64,000 nucleotides of DNA from Narthecium ossifragum (GCA_963920575.1 OY986968.1:1751001-1815000), one strand, 5' to 3'; shown: positions 11,401-23,557, numbered from the stretch's first letter. Program-made: numbers and translations. Notes: a model not told the origin generated them from the sequence alone.

Positions 11401-14400
11401 AAATTAGTTTCATATTCGTTCCACATCGTTTGTCTTTTTTCTTTCTCTTGTTTGAACACATGGCGTATCCAAGGCTCCTTGGCTGAGATTCTTTCGGTCA
11501 ATCGGCTGCATTGAGTGAAAGCAAATCTTAGGATTTTGTAAGACTCTTCAAATTGTCAATAATCCAGCTTTTCCCTTATATTTTTACATTTGGCGGCACA
11601 TCAAATTTTGATACTCTCACCAATCTCAATGTGATTTTGTTTCTTCTTTATCTTCGGATGAGCTATTCGGATGAAAATTTATAGGACATTACATCTTTAC
11701 ATGTCTAGCAGCATGATCACTTGCAAGAGCCATTTAGATGTTTACTGATTGCTGCTTAGGTTTTTTTTTATGTGAAAATAAATGTACCCTTGAGGGATTA
11801 GCCATCCTGTAGTGCCCTGTTCTGCCCTTCCTTCCTTCTGGTGTTTCTAATATTCTGGAAAAGAGCATTTCTCCTAGAGGCTGATTGTAGTTTACTTTCT
11901 ATCCAATGCCTGTTGCAGGATTAACTTTTTTATCTTTATCTTTCTGTAGCATTTAATGTCTTCTTGATGACGTAGCTTAGATGTGACAAGGTATCCATGT
12001 ATTTTGCTTGACAAAATATCCACATATTCTGGGGTTTGTCCAGTAGCAGGATTGAAGCACTAGAAGCTTCCCGATGTTTCAATTGTGGTTCATATAGTCA
12101 CTCCTTGAAGGAGTGCCCTAAGCCCCGTGATATTGTTACGATAAACAATGCTCGGAAGCTGCACAAATCAAAACGGAAGCCAGGTGCTTTTTCCCATGGT
12201 CAAGTTCGGTATTACCAGAAATCTTCTGGCAAGTTTGATGATGTGAAAGCAGGAGTCCTTGGACCTGAAACAAGAGAGTGCTTGGGTATTGGGGTAATTC
12301 CTATTACTGAAATGATGATTCTTATAACTGATGATATAGCTATACTTGCTCTTATATGCTCTACTACTAGCAAGTTTGGCTTGCGTGGTTGCAAAAACAA
12401 ATGAAGAAATAAAAAACTTGTATGAAGTTAAAAATGCGATATGATATAATCTGATTGTTCTGAGATAATAACAATTTGAAAAGGTTAATGGAAGGTAAAC
12501 AAGAAAAGGCAAATTTCTGAGTAGAATGTGACCATATTGGTATTCGAGAATATTGGTTATGGGGTCACAGAGATTTCAGGTAATAGAAGAAATGAACAGC
12601 TCTAGCAGATAGACCCTAGGGCCCTGCTGGCTCTGCTGATTTTAGAGGATTTTGCAAGTCATCTATCACACAAAGAGGTCAAAGGATTGTGTCATATGGA
12701 TCTACTACCTTGACTTTGTACAGCTTGCTCCCTGTTCTAGGAGACCATATTAGAGTTACCAGGGCAGGGGGGTTTGTTTGTTGTGAATGATATAAGAATC
12801 TAGGAGAATTTAGACATTTCAATTCTGCTCAGTCGCCACTTTGGGCAATATGAGAAAGATCCTCTGAGCTCCTAATACGTGGATATTTTCTGTAGTATGA
12901 CTAGTGAAGCTTACTGCTCATTGTGTGAATTGTTTATACTCTGATATGGAACTCTAACACCTATTAGTTTTCTAAGGCTCGCCAAATCAAAAAGAGTATC
13001 TGATTATTTCTACTAAGTGTCGTAATTGTGAGTTTCCTTCGCTTTCAGACTTTGGTTTTAGACTATCTTCTGCTGTCATCCAGGATCTTGATCCACCCCC
13101 TTGGCTTCATCGCATGCGTGAACTCGGATATCCACCAGGATATCTAGGTAAGCATATCAAGCTCAAGTTAATTTTAATCTACACTTGCAAATATCTCTAG
13201 TTCCAAGTGTAATTGTCTTAGAAGTTGTATATTTGAGCAATTTTCTGTTCTATTCCATGCTTGTTTGCTGCCATTAGTGATATAATTTACATCAGGCTCA
13301 ATTAGTGATGGCAACGGGGCGGATCGGGGCGGATATTGGAAATATCATACCCGTCCCCGCACTCCTCCGCCCATACCCGCACCGCCCCGTCCCCGCGCGG
13401 ATAATGGGGATCGCGGACCATAACCATCCCTGCGGGTACGCGGATATTACCCGCAACCCGCGGTTATCCGCAAAACCTAAAAAAACCATTCAATTAGCAT
13501 TAAGTATCTAAAATCTAAATCCACCAAACTATCATCAACATTCGGTCTCTAAAATCTAGATTCACCAAACAGTCATCAACAATTAGTCTTTATTAGAGTA
13601 TTATTACAAAAATAGACTCTCTAAAATCCACCAAACCAACATTTAGTGGCGGGGCGGATATGCGGGGCGGGGCAGATAGCGGGGCGGATATTACCCAATA
13701 CCATAATCCGCCCCGTACCCGCGCGGATTTTAAATTTGTAAACCATACCCGTATCCACGGGTAAAAAATCTATACCATACCCGTCCTCATCGGTGCGGAT
13801 CGGGTCGGTTATCCAGCGGGGCGGTCAATTTTGCCATCCCTAGGCTCAATGTTAATGGTTGCATTTGTACTCATCTGTTTATTCTAGTTAGCATATTTAT
13901 GTTGAAAGCTGGAAAGGTCAGGAACGTGAGCTTGAATTGCAGTTTCTAGATTTGAATTTAGGAAGCGAAATGCCGTGGATTAGTAGGATGGATGTGAAAG
14001 CTTCTATTGACAATAAAAAGTGCTGAAACCCCCTACACTCCAGTTTTTCATGTAGCAGGCAAACACCCTAAAAAACTCACTATGGTTGTACGCTGCCATT
14101 ATCTTGGTTGGGCCCATATCAGTCCATCTAATTTGTCAGCAATGCGAGTTTTGTCCTTGGAAATTATTGGTTTGGACTAGCTTATATTGGTCTGCTCAGG
14201 TGACAAATAAGACTGTTAATAGTGAAATTTCTGAAATGAAAGAAAACTTGAAAAGTTTGATTACCATTAATGATAGCTCCACACCAAGGGTATGCATAAA
14301 AGAGCTCTAGCGAGTATTTCAACTGCATTGCAAACAGGTGATTTCCAATGTCTTTGTGCTTGCACCAAACAGTCATATGGCTTGAGTTTTGGAAAAATAG

Positions 14401-15444
14401 GAAATAAGAATAATCTGCTATTAACATGGACGAATAAGAAAATTCCTGTTTAACTAACTGCTCAGGATCATATAGCTTCTTAGCTTTTCCCAGCAGTTTC
14501 ACACACTTTCCTTGCAGAATGGAGTAATGCTGGACATGGTTGTATGGTTAAGTATAATGAATGGAGTTTGGTGACACAGTAATTGCCTGACAAACGGCAC
14601 GATGCATGAGATAAGCACTATACATAGGAGAGAATAGCATTGTTTGAAAAGTTATTTAGAATAAATAGAGTTTGAAATAAATGCTTGTTGGTAAATTTTA
14701 CAATGCAAATATTAAGTAGGACTGAATTTCTTGTGCTGCACATCTCCTGCTTCAATTTCTAAAATCAAGGTATAGCTCTCAAGTTTTGACAAATGTTCTG
14801 CAGATGTGGAAGAAAATGAAGACCAGCCTTCAGGTATCACGATATTCACCGATGAGGAGACACAGGTAGAGTATGAGGAAGGGGAACTCCCAGAAAAGGG
14901 AGAACCGCAACTACCAGAGAGAAGGATGAGTGTGGAGTTCCCAGGGTTAAATGCCCCCATCCCCGAGGATGCAGACCACTGGCTCTGGGCTACGCTGCCT
15001 GCAGGCATATCAGATTCCAGCTCATATAGAAGTCGCTCCAACCACAGATCATTACGTTTATCAGAATCCCACGGAGGGCAAGGCAATGATCAAAGATGGT
15101 CGTCGAACTACCAAGATGATGGTCCTCCTGGAACAGTCAATGGGTCCGCTTCCTCCATGCCGGTATACCCACCAAGGTACAACCCTTATGATCAAAATTC
15201 AAGCGCAGGGAGTCCGATTCTCTCAAGGTCTCTCTCGGGCAAGGGGTGGAAGAACCCCTTAGCTTATGAGAGCTCACCCGGTCACAGCCCCCACAGCCCT
15301 TATCCGTACCCTCCTCCAGGCGTGTCTCGGCACTCATCTCAATATCGCAGTTCACCTAGTCTGGAGCATTGGAAACAAGAGGAATTATCTTCACCGCATT
15401 TGAAAGACCGGCATGACTATCGGCGTCATCACAGTCGAAAGTGA
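8456..15444 (+). CDS. ZCCHC8-like CCHC zinc knuckle / PSP domain protein
   Basis: It resembles plant ZCCHC8 homologues, scaffold-type subunits of the nuclear exosome targeting (NEXT) complex that feed RNA to the exosome in the nucleoplasm. Coding exons inferred from homology and GT-AG sites: 8456-8846, 9177-9249, 9400-9475, 9622-9705, 11152-11285, 12050-12293, 13084-13147 and 14804-15444. They total 1707 nt, 568 residues plus stop, in frame throughout. The acidic N-terminus is followed by KRARTTADEQPSVHVVYNFL and QQWSEWHAQ. The CCHC knuckle CFNCGSYSHSLKEC is near residue 262. The PSP motif DPPPWLHRMRELGYPPGY is near residues 336-353. The C-terminus is Ser/Pro-rich and starts with an acidic segment. 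A 5' non-coding exon probably ends at 7336, and the ATG exon starts at 8400. A hAT MITE sits in the last intron without touching splice sites. Confidence 0.9.
13303..13842 (+). mobile_element. hAT-type MITE, copy 2 (intronic)
   Basis: Its ends are TAGTGATGGCAA and TTGCCATCCCTA (inverted, one mismatch), and the 8-bp target duplication GGCTCAAT at 13295-13302 and 13843-13850 is exact. The 540-bp element belongs to the same family as the one at 102-627, in opposite orientation, with the same CGGGGCGGAT-rich subterminal repeats. It lies within the last intron of the ZCCHC8-like gene. Confidence 0.93.
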
Positions 15445-15805
15445 AGACGATCATCTACAAATTGTTTCTCATATTCTGATCCTGTGTTAACTCGAAGGTC
15501 CTTTTTTGGTCCTCGTGCAGATATCTTCTTATTCTCTACAGCTCACTGGTTGCCAATTTTCAAATCTGCAACACATAAGTGAGCTTTTCCCCGTGCTGTA
15601 ATTGATCTTGTGGTTTATGAGCTAATGCAGTGATCTCACAAACTATCGTGACCAGCTTTTTCAAACCATCTCTGTAAAACGTGTTGTTGATGTTGTTGTA
15701 TCGGAATATACTGTTTCAAACAGTGTGCTTCTGAAATCACCTGCTGAAGCTGTGCTGAACCTCTCGGTTGTGTTGGTCTGAGAATTCCTTTAGTACTGTT
15801 ATTAA

Positions 15806-16676
15806 GGTAGGGCTTTTTACTTATTTTTCTTTCAAAAGTTCGTAAATATCCTATATATTTTTTCATTCTTTGAGCTTATATATATACCTCTTAAAACTTA
15901 AAAAAAAGATAAATTTACCCCTTCTCAATGAATCTGCAAGGAATATTTAACGCGGTTAACGGTGTTATGTAAGTCATGTGTACCCTTAACTTTCACCGTT
16001 CTCATCTCCGGTGAACTCTTTCATCTCTAACGATTTCTCAACCATCACTACTTTTTCCGGCGACGCACCCCTTCCTCCAACTTTTCTTCCACCTCCAATA
16101 CCCCAACCAGCCCACCTTCACCTCCTTGCAACCCAACTGCCACCATCTACCTCACAGCACCCATGAACGCCGACCCAACCTCCATTAATTCTGGTGGAAC
16201 CCCACAACTACTATCCCCCCGTTCTTAGCGAGCCTTGACCTCCCCGATTCCCAAAACCACAAGATCTATCCGTCCCTTTGTCAACGACCTCTCTTTCCAT
16301 TATTCTGACGTCTTTTTTCTTTTTAAGACCCACTGCCATCACCGCCCCCTCAAATCCATCGTTCATGTTGTCGGATCCGATGATCCAACCCGAGGATCCA
16401 GTCTCATGACCACCACAAGTTCATCCCTATCAAAGTTGGTCGCCGATCAGCCCCCTCGCCGTTGATCAAGGCCGGAGTTCTCTCATCCATTTGATCTAGA
16501 CAATAATTTTGCGTGGGTGAAATGGGCAATTAGGTAACTTTTCCTACATTGGTTAGGTTTAAACCATAGTTAGGTTAGATAGGCAGACTGAGGGGTTTGT
16601 TTATTTTTTTTTTTCAAGTTTTTAGGATTATATATGTAAACTCAAAGAATGAAGGGTATGTAAAAAATCCCCTTTA
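15806..16676. mobile_element. TIR-bounded element downstream of the ZCCHC8-like gene
   Basis: The left arm (about 15806-15915) and the right arm (about 16605-16676) are imperfect inverted repeats. They share TTCATTCTTTGAG, then TTA-ATATATA, then AAAACTT and a purine run. The outer ends read AGGGCTTTTTAC on the left and, on the opposite strand at the right, GGGGATTTTTTAC. The left arm has about 25 extra bases. The interior is C-rich and holds no recognisable gene. Target duplications are unclear, so the superfamily is open (Mutator-like is possible). Confidence 0.5.
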
Positions 16677-17428
16677 AGATTTTACAAACATCGTCCGGAA
16701 AGCATTGGATGATGTACATGAATCCGAATCCATCTTCTCTATGGTTCTATATAGTTAGATCCAACGCAAATTAGGACTCGGATCAACCTTTCCTTATAAA
16801 TAAATAAAACATTCATCTCCCAAGATCCAAACACGGTGGAGCTCAGCTTTAGGTTTTCTATTCGCCGACTGCCGGGAAGGCTTCCGGCCGGCCGGCCGTC
16901 GCAAGGCGAGAACCCCGACTACTTTCCTTCGTCTGGACTAGTTTCTTTTCTCTTAAATTAAGCATTATGATCGCTCTAGCTGTAACTTATTGTTACTGTA
17001 AAAAAATTGACAAATTTTGAGTAGTCAAAATTGGCACATGATGTGACTCAATCATCGCTGATCATGGAGGACAACCGTCATAAGTCATGGGACAACCATA
17101 TGAGATCATGGGGGCAACATAGAGTGCAACCGTAAGATGTCATGGGGGAAACCGTATAGGATCATCAGAAGTTATTCTCTTAAAAAGTTATATAAATATC
17201 TTGTAGAAGAAGAAAATGGCACACGACTCTCATCAATGAAACCTCTTTTATTCCTACTGTTCCTTCTACCTAAGAGTAGCATAATCTTTCTGATTAGGAG
17301 TAGCATACCCATTACTCTTTCTACCTAGGAGTAGCATAGTTTTTGTAATTAGTTTATGCATTAATTGGTTTTGATTCCCATAAGCTCTTATGATTATTAT
17401 TTTTCTTAGCCGGCCTCCGGATATCAAA

Positions 17429-18170
17429 ATGAGCTCTTGGTATGACCTTCTGCCAGAGGACATCTTGGAATGCTTCGTAGAGAGATTGAATAGCCATACA
17501 GATATCTCCCAGTTTGGGTTAGCGTATGCTGCAACATTGTTTTCCCCTCCAACTTCCATCACGTACGTCGATCGATGTCTTCTTGACCAATGTGAACTAC
17601 CAACTTCTATTCACGATAGAGCTAATAATTAAGGCCTGCTAGAATTTCTATTGTGTATCAAAGGCCAGGAAAGACTTATGAAGAGTTCTCACTAGTGACA
17701 TGCTACCAGATAGATTGTGATAACAAGTGGATGCGTGGTTCTAGCAAAGGCTGGTTAATTAGTCATGATATCAGCCTCCTCCGATAGCTCTGAGATTCTT
17801 CTCTTGAATCCTCTCACAATAGCTCAAGTACCACTTCCTCTGTTCGCTCCCGATGATCTCTTTGTGGACGGCACTAAGAGATTTAAGCAAATCTGGAAGG
17901 TCATCTTGTCCTCGATCGGATCCCACTTCACATTCTAAAGACTAATTGGTACGTTGTGGGGATCTCATTGTCCGAACGATTACTCTTCTTCTGTAGGCCA
18001 GGTGATAAAAAGAGTGGACAAGCTTTGGTCGTTGCCCCCTGGCCTGGGGTACCGACGACGATGCCATATTTTACAAGCAGCAGTCAAAGAGTTCCTTCTT
18101 AGATCTAAACGGCCAGAATGTGGATGATGCAGATGCACTCGGTATTCAACGTACGTGTTCCTGTTAGAAA
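17429..18170 (+). pseudogene. F-box / DUF295-type pseudogene
   Basis: The ATG at 17429 opens with an F-box: WYDLLPEDILECFVERL, then a helix with DISQFGLAYAA, as in SCF ubiquitin-ligase adaptors. The frame stops near 17632. Downstream pieces in shifting frames look like a DUF295 C-terminal domain (YEELSLVTCYQID, KGWLISHDISLL, WYVVGISLSER, then DDAIFYKQQ-like text near 18055-18090). Several stops and shifts separate them. A TATAAATA-like box lies at 16795-16805, well upstream. It is probably a decayed member of a large lineage-specific F-box family. Confidence 0.65.
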
Positions 18171-18190
18171 TATAGATAGAAGTGCATGGG
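18116..18190 (+). repeat. Direct repeat copy 1 (end of F-box pseudogene)
   Basis: A segment of about 75 bp beginning GAATGTGGATGATG and containing ATTCAACGTACGTGTTCCTG recurs at 19826-19903 with a few changes. The two copies flank the minisatellite-rich and gapped 18.2-19.8 kb interval, suggesting duplication of the pseudogene's 3' end or an insertion between duplicated pieces. Confidence 0.75.
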
Positions 18191-18622
18191 TCCATTAGTT
18201 TTATGTTAATACGCCTACGTTTGTTTTTGCGTAAACTTATTTGAACATTTTAACTTTACTTTTAAGTATAGACAATTGAAAGTTACACCATTTTTGTGTA
18301 ACTTGTTGATGGGTACACCCATGCCATTAGATTTAAGGGTTAAGCACCAATTTTCATCAGTTATGGTAGTTATGGGTGGTTATATTTATTTTTAGGACCT
18401 TTCTAACCCTTGTTATTAATGTGGTCATGAAATCAGCCAAGTATTAATGCATTTTGCATGGTGAAATGTGATAATTCCAATACTTTTAATTAATTTTTCC
18501 TTTGAATCTGTGCCAAGTTGAATGTGATAGTTCAAATACTTTCAAATACTTTTAATTAATATTTCATTTGATGAAGTGGATGTTGACTTTATGACCTGTA
18601 CATGGCAACATTTCTCTTTTCT

Positions 18623-19222
18623 CTCTTATCTCTTCTCTTTTCTCTTTGCGAAATTCTCTTTTCTCTCTACGAAATTCTCTTTTCTCTTTGCTAAATTCTC
18701 TTTTTGACCACAATTCTCTTTTTTCTCTTTGTGGTTGATAAGCATGTTTGATCTAGAATTCTCTTTTCTCTTTGTGTGTCAATGCACATGAATGCCTCCA
18801 CTGTTATCTTTTCTCTTTGTGCTTGTAGAATTCTCTTTGTAGAATTCTCTTTGAAGAATTCTCTTTGTAGAATTCTCTTTGCAGAATTCTCTTTGCAGAA
18901 TTCTCTTTGTAGAATTCTCTTTGCGGTTGGGAAAGCAGGGCTCTTATCTCTTCTCTTTTCTCTTTGCGAAATTCTCTTTTCTCTCTACGAAATTCTCTTT
19001 TCTCTTTGCGAAATTCTCTTTTTGACCACAATTCTCTTTTTTCTCTTTGTGGTTGATAAGCATGTTTGATCTAGAATTCTCTTTTCTCTTTGTGTGTTAA
19101 TGCACATGAATGCCTCCACTGTTCTCTTTTCTCTTTGTGCTTGTAGAATTCTCTTTGTAGTTGAAGAATTCTCTTTGTAGAATTCTCTTTGCAGAATTCT
19201 CTTTGCAGAATTCTCTTTGCGG
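18623..19222. repeat. 318-bp duplicated block of AATTCTCTTTG minisatellite
   Basis: CTCTTATCTCTTCTC starts at 18623 and again at 18941, a period of 318 bp. The shared block includes a TGACCACAATTCTC segment, a GGTTGATAAGCATG segment and a TGCACATGAATGCC segment. Inside each copy AGAATTCTCTTTG(T/C) is repeated about every 14 bp, creating many EcoRI-type GAATTC sites. The long open frames here are repeat artefacts. The block ends in G-rich sequence just before the N gap. Confidence 0.85.
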
Positions 19223-19423
19223 CTGGGGAAGCAGGGGGGCGGAGGATGGATTTGGAGCAGGGGGCGGAGGGCGAGTGGCGGAGCAGGGGGGCGGATCGGG
19301 GTCGGGGACATGGGGAACGCCGGTAGGGAGCTGGGGACGCCGGTTGGGGACGCCGGAAGGGGGCTGGAGTCGCCGGTTGGGGGCTGGAGACGCCGGTTGG
19401 AGGTGGAGGCGGCCGGATCGTGG

Positions 19424-19623
19424 NNNNNNNNNNNNNNNNNNNNNNNNNNNNNNNNNNNNNNNNNNNNNNNNNNNNNNNNNNNNNNNNNNNNNNNNNNNNN
19501 NNNNNNNNNNNNNNNNNNNNNNNNNNNNNNNNNNNNNNNNNNNNNNNNNNNNNNNNNNNNNNNNNNNNNNNNNNNNNNNNNNNNNNNNNNNNNNNNNNNN
19601 NNNNNNNNNNNNNNNNNNNNNNN
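19424..19623. other. Assembly gap (200 N)
   Basis: Exactly 200 N follow G-rich tandem units (GGGGGCTGGAG-like, 19235-19423). The round length suggests a gap of unknown true size. Frames running through it mean nothing. Confidence 0.98.
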
Positions 19624-19825
19624 CCAGAACCAAAGGTGACTCTTGTCGTTGGACCTGCACCAGCACGCAAAGGTATATCTACAACGCCGGAAGATTTATC
19701 TAGTGGGGTAGTGTTCAGCAGGGGAGCTGATTGATCAGGTCGTGAGATTCATAGAATAAAAGGGTGACAATCTTTTCCATCGGATTGGACTGCTGGTTTT
19801 GAGGATTTTTAAGCTGGTGAGTGGT

Positions 19826-19903
19826 GAATGTGGATGATAGCGCGCAGATGCATTCAGTATTCAACGTACGTGTTCCTGTTAGATATATAGATAGAAGAAC
19901 ATG
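19826..19903 (+). repeat. Direct repeat copy 2
   Basis: Second copy of the 18116-18190 segment, with GAATGTGGATGATAG at its start and ATTCAACGTACGTGTTCCTG inside. From here to 20440 I see no gene. Confidence 0.75.
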
Positions 19904-20446
19904 GTGCCACCGGAATTTCATGCTGATCTAGTTAATTAGCAGCAATTAAGAAAGATCCACACGCTTTCCGCAAAGCATTGACCTTTAATTCTTTGATCCT
20001 TGATTGCTGATGAGGTGCATTCGACATGCATGCCTGCCTAATGAATTGAGCACGTACTTTAGCTATATGGCCGGATCGCGTCAATCTCTTGTAGAGGATG
20101 AGATTATATATTGAAGATGGGGATGTTGTCAAATCTTACAGATCGTTCAATTGGCCTTATTTCCTTTTCTTTTCTTTGTGCACCATCCCCTCACAGAACT
20201 AAACTAATTGGCCATGGCCCTTTGTAACATTGATGTCAACCCATGACAAAAGCAGAGTCCTCACATGTGAATAATTTAATTAAAGGGTAGGGCGCGGCGT
20301 ATCTTTTGATGCCACCTGCATCATACTGTTTACTTCTCCATGATTTCCTCCTGGTCTAGTGTGATCTGTTGCTTTTAGTTCAGCTGAGCTAGGTTGGATT
20401 TGAGCTGTAACACACAAATCCACTGCTGGTGTAGTATCCACCCCAT

Positions 20447-20825
20447 AACTCTCTCCTCTCCTTCTCTTCTCTCATCTTCTCCTCCATCTCTCTCTACCCT
20501 TTCTTTTCCTTCTCTCATCTTCCCCTCCCTATTCTCTGGATCACTCATTTTCCTCCTCCCTCCCTTCTATCTCCACCTCTTGGCCTCTTGGATCTATCTC
20601 ACCAACTACATGCTATTGTCTCCTGCGGATCCAGAGACAAGGCTCATAACATCGTGCCGTTGGATCGGAGAGGAGGGGCGATGGAGGGTTTGATTAGGGA
20701 GGAGCGGATCGGGAGAACGAAAAGAGTTTGAGAGAGAGATTAGAGAGAGAAAGAGAGTTCGGTAGAGTACGTAAGTGAGGAGAGAGACACGGGGATGAGA
20801 GAGATGGGAAGTGAGATAAGATAGT
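20447..20825. repeat. Pyrimidine-rich then purine-rich mirror tracts
   Basis: The + strand is almost pure C/T from about 20447 to 20580 and almost pure A/G from about 20700 to 20825. The tracts are therefore loosely complementary and could fold back on each other. No gene is recognisable. Confidence 0.5.
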
Positions 20826-21009
20826 ACACCGCATTTAATGCTAGTAGAGGTGGGACCGTGGGAGAGGTGGCTGCAGTGGTGAGCAGGATATGAGGGTAAT
20901 TATGTCCCAAAAGTTTCACTTTGGCCTAAGATGTAAATGAAAATCAAATTGGATTTGTTTTGCAAAATCAAAAACAAAGTAGATTTAATATGTCAAAGGG
21001 TTCTGTTTT

Positions 21010-21142
21010 GGGTACATGGGATGTACCCATGTACACATATCCTTACCGTTGGAATGAATCGGGATGTTTGAATGAATTGGAATACACCCCGATTCATTCC
21101 AATGATAGGGATCTGTGTACATGGGTACATCCCATGTACACA
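21010..21142. mobile_element. Hairpin MITE
   Basis: The left arm begins GGGTACATGGGATGTACCC at 21010 and is repeated in inverted orientation ending at about 21142. Both arms continue into GTACACA-AT(C) and TTGGAATGAATCGGG, so nearly the whole 130 bp folds on itself. A 9-bp word TATGTCAAA occurs at 20989-20997 and 21154-21162 and may be a target duplication of a slightly larger element. Confidence 0.75.
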
Positions 21143-21795
21143 AATTTTTTTTCTATGTCAAAACTCCGATTCAACGTGAGTTAGTCATGCAAAGTACTTA
21201 AATACCTGCCCAGGCCAACATACCAAGACTGGTACCCAACATTTTAACTACACGTATACACGAGTAAGCGTGGCGTACTATCAATTTCTGTGACGCATAT
21301 AACACAACCCGCATGAATGGTCATGGATATCTGGCTAGGAACGAGATCAACACGTGCATGCATGGGGGTTACATAAATTAAGCAGAGATATCTCCTCCCG
21401 CTGCTAACGTACGTACGGTACGTACTAACATCTTACATGTGAATGTTAGCTAGCATAGCAGCTACATATGTTAGAGAGAGAAACTTGAATTACTTGGTTG
21501 AGTGTTGTTGGAAATAAATAGGTACGTGAAGACTTTCAATTCATGTAGCTGGGGAGTCTAGTTGCCATCAACACTTTGCGTAACCTTTTGCATTAAAAGA
21601 AAAAAAAGAATCTTTTGCATAACCCCCCTCGCACCAACCACCCCACCCCCCTCCGTCGTTAGATGACTCGGATCATAACTATAAAGAGATGATCTCAGTC
21701 TTATGATAGGATACATCGGATCTTATAAGTTTAATATTAATTTATCTTATAAAGTAACATATATAACGAGACATATGACTCATATATTTATATGA

Positions 21796-23557
21796 GGGCT
21801 TAAATATGCGTTTAGTCCCTGAAATTTCTGACAAGTTTTTATTATGTCCCTGTACTTTAAAAATTCCCAATTGAATCCTTGGGTTTTTCGAACCGGGATC
21901 AATCAGGTCCTTCCGTCCACTCGTCGTCCGCCGATTAACGGCGGCTCAGCCCAAACCGACCCGGACCTACGAACCGGGCAATGGGTCAGGTGAATCGGCG
22001 GCTACTTCATGATCTACCTTGCCATCACCAACCGTTCGCTAGCCCCGAGAGAGATGCCGTCGCCCGCCTACCGCTGGCCGTAGCGACCCAGCGAGCACGG
22101 TCGCTCTCGAGGAGTATGGTGCCTGGGTGCTCGCAGTCGTGGCCGGGGCGACTGGGGTGACCATCGTCGACGTAGGGAGGCCTCTGGGAGGATCGCGACG
22201 GCGACTGGGAGCAGGGGACGCGGTGGAGGGGGTTGTACGTCGGTGGGTTAGAGAGAGGTGAGGCCATGGAAGCGGAGGTTTGCCGGGGGTGATGGAGGTC
22301 TGCCGGGAGCCGCCATGAGCCGCCGTGCTCTCGCGCAACAGAAAAAAAAGGAAGAGGAAGGGAGAGCTCAGGCGAAACATAGGAAGGAGAGAGAGAGGAA
22401 AAGAAAATAAAACGGAAAAGAAATAAAAAGGGGCTATCTCAGCCGTCCTCCTCATCGCGTGGCTCCTCGTCGTCGTCTCCGTCGGCACCAGCAGTCGTGG
22501 CCGGGGCGACTGGGGTGGCCATCGTCGACGTAGGGAGGCCTCTGGGAGGATCGCGACGGTGACTGGGAGCAGGGGACGCGGCGGAGGGGGTTGTACGTCG
22601 GTGGGTTAGAGAGAGGTGAGGCCATGGAAGCGGAGGTTTGCCGGGGGTGATGGAGGTCTGCCGGGAGCCGCCATGAGCCGCCGTGCTCTCGCGCAACAGA
22701 AAAAAAAAAGGAAGAGGAAGGGAGGGCTCAGGCAAAACATAGGAAGGAGAGAGAGAGGAAGAGAAAATAAAACGGAAAAGAAATAAAAAGGGGCTATCTC
22801 GGCCGTCCTCCTCATCGCGTGGCTCCCCGTCGTCGTCTCCGTCGGCACCAGCAGTCGTGGCCGGGGCGACTGGGGTGGCCATCGTCGACGTAGGGAGGCC
22901 TTTGGGAGGATCGCGACGGCGACCGGGAGCAGGGGACGCGGCGGAGGGGGCTGTACGACGACTTCTCTGGGCTTATAAGCAAAGGCCACGATGGAGACGG
23001 CGTCGGCGTCGGCGTTGGCGGCGGAGGATGAAGATGGAGGCGACGAGAAAGAGGAGGATGCCAGCGGCGAGGAGGCAGGAGACTGCGATGGTAAGGTTGG
23101 AGACGGTGAGGAGCTGGCGGTGGTAGACTCTGTGCGTCTTGGCTTGGGGTGGTGAAGAAGCAGCGGAGGAGCTGGCGGTGGTGGTTCCGCCGCACCGACC
23201 TCACCCTCCATGGCACCATCCCCTCACCCTCCGGCGACGCCCTCCTCCTCGAGTACGCCGACGCTGGATCCCTCCACGCCATCCTTGTCGGAGAAGAATG
23301 CACCTCGATCAACAGGGGAGAGAAGGAGAGGAGAGAGAGAGAAAAAATAATTAAAAAATAATTTTAGTTGGTCAAAATCAGTATAAATCGGTCAAAATCA
23401 ATCTTCTTGGCTCCGTTAGATTCGACTAACGGCGTTTGGACAGAGGACTGTATTAGACCGGTTCAAAAAATCGGGGGATTCAATCGAGAATTTTTAAAGT
23501 ACATGGACTTGATAAAAACTTGGCAGAAACCCCAGGGACGAAATGCATATTTAAGCC
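21796..23557. mobile_element. Pack-MULE-like element with 9-bp target duplication
   Basis: It is flanked by an exact 9-bp duplication TTTATATGA at 21787-21795 and 23558-23566, typical of Mutator-like elements. The TIRs are long: GGGCTTAAATATGC, then CTTGTCAGAA-type and GTACTTTAAAAATTC segments at the left, are matched in inverted orientation at the right, over roughly 100 bp. The interior is GC-rich and contains no transposase. It has three partial copies of a block of about 360 bp (GCAGTCGTGGCC at 22133, 22491 and 22851) and a minus-strand frame (about 22972-23121) reading LTVSNLTIAVSCLLAAGILL followed by an Arg-rich tail. That looks like a captured transmembrane segment of a host protein. 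I cannot name the source gene. Confidence 0.85.

Noticed and set aside
16235..16465. 76-codon frame on the + strand
   Set aside because: It lies within a TIR-bounded repeat, is Ser/Thr/Pro-biased, and has no recognisable domain.
18623..19222. CRISPR-like array
   Set aside because: The repeats are tandem without unique spacers, the genome is eukaryotic, and the unit is a simple minisatellite.
19071..19703. Long frames crossing the N run
   Set aside because: They are open only because N cannot be read as a stop, and they sit in minisatellite sequence.
22025..23361. Many long overlapping frames on both strands
   Set aside because: GC-rich, Pro/Arg-rich translations inside a Pack-MULE-like element; several frames open at once, as expected from composition. 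Only the membrane-segment fragment looks gene-derived.
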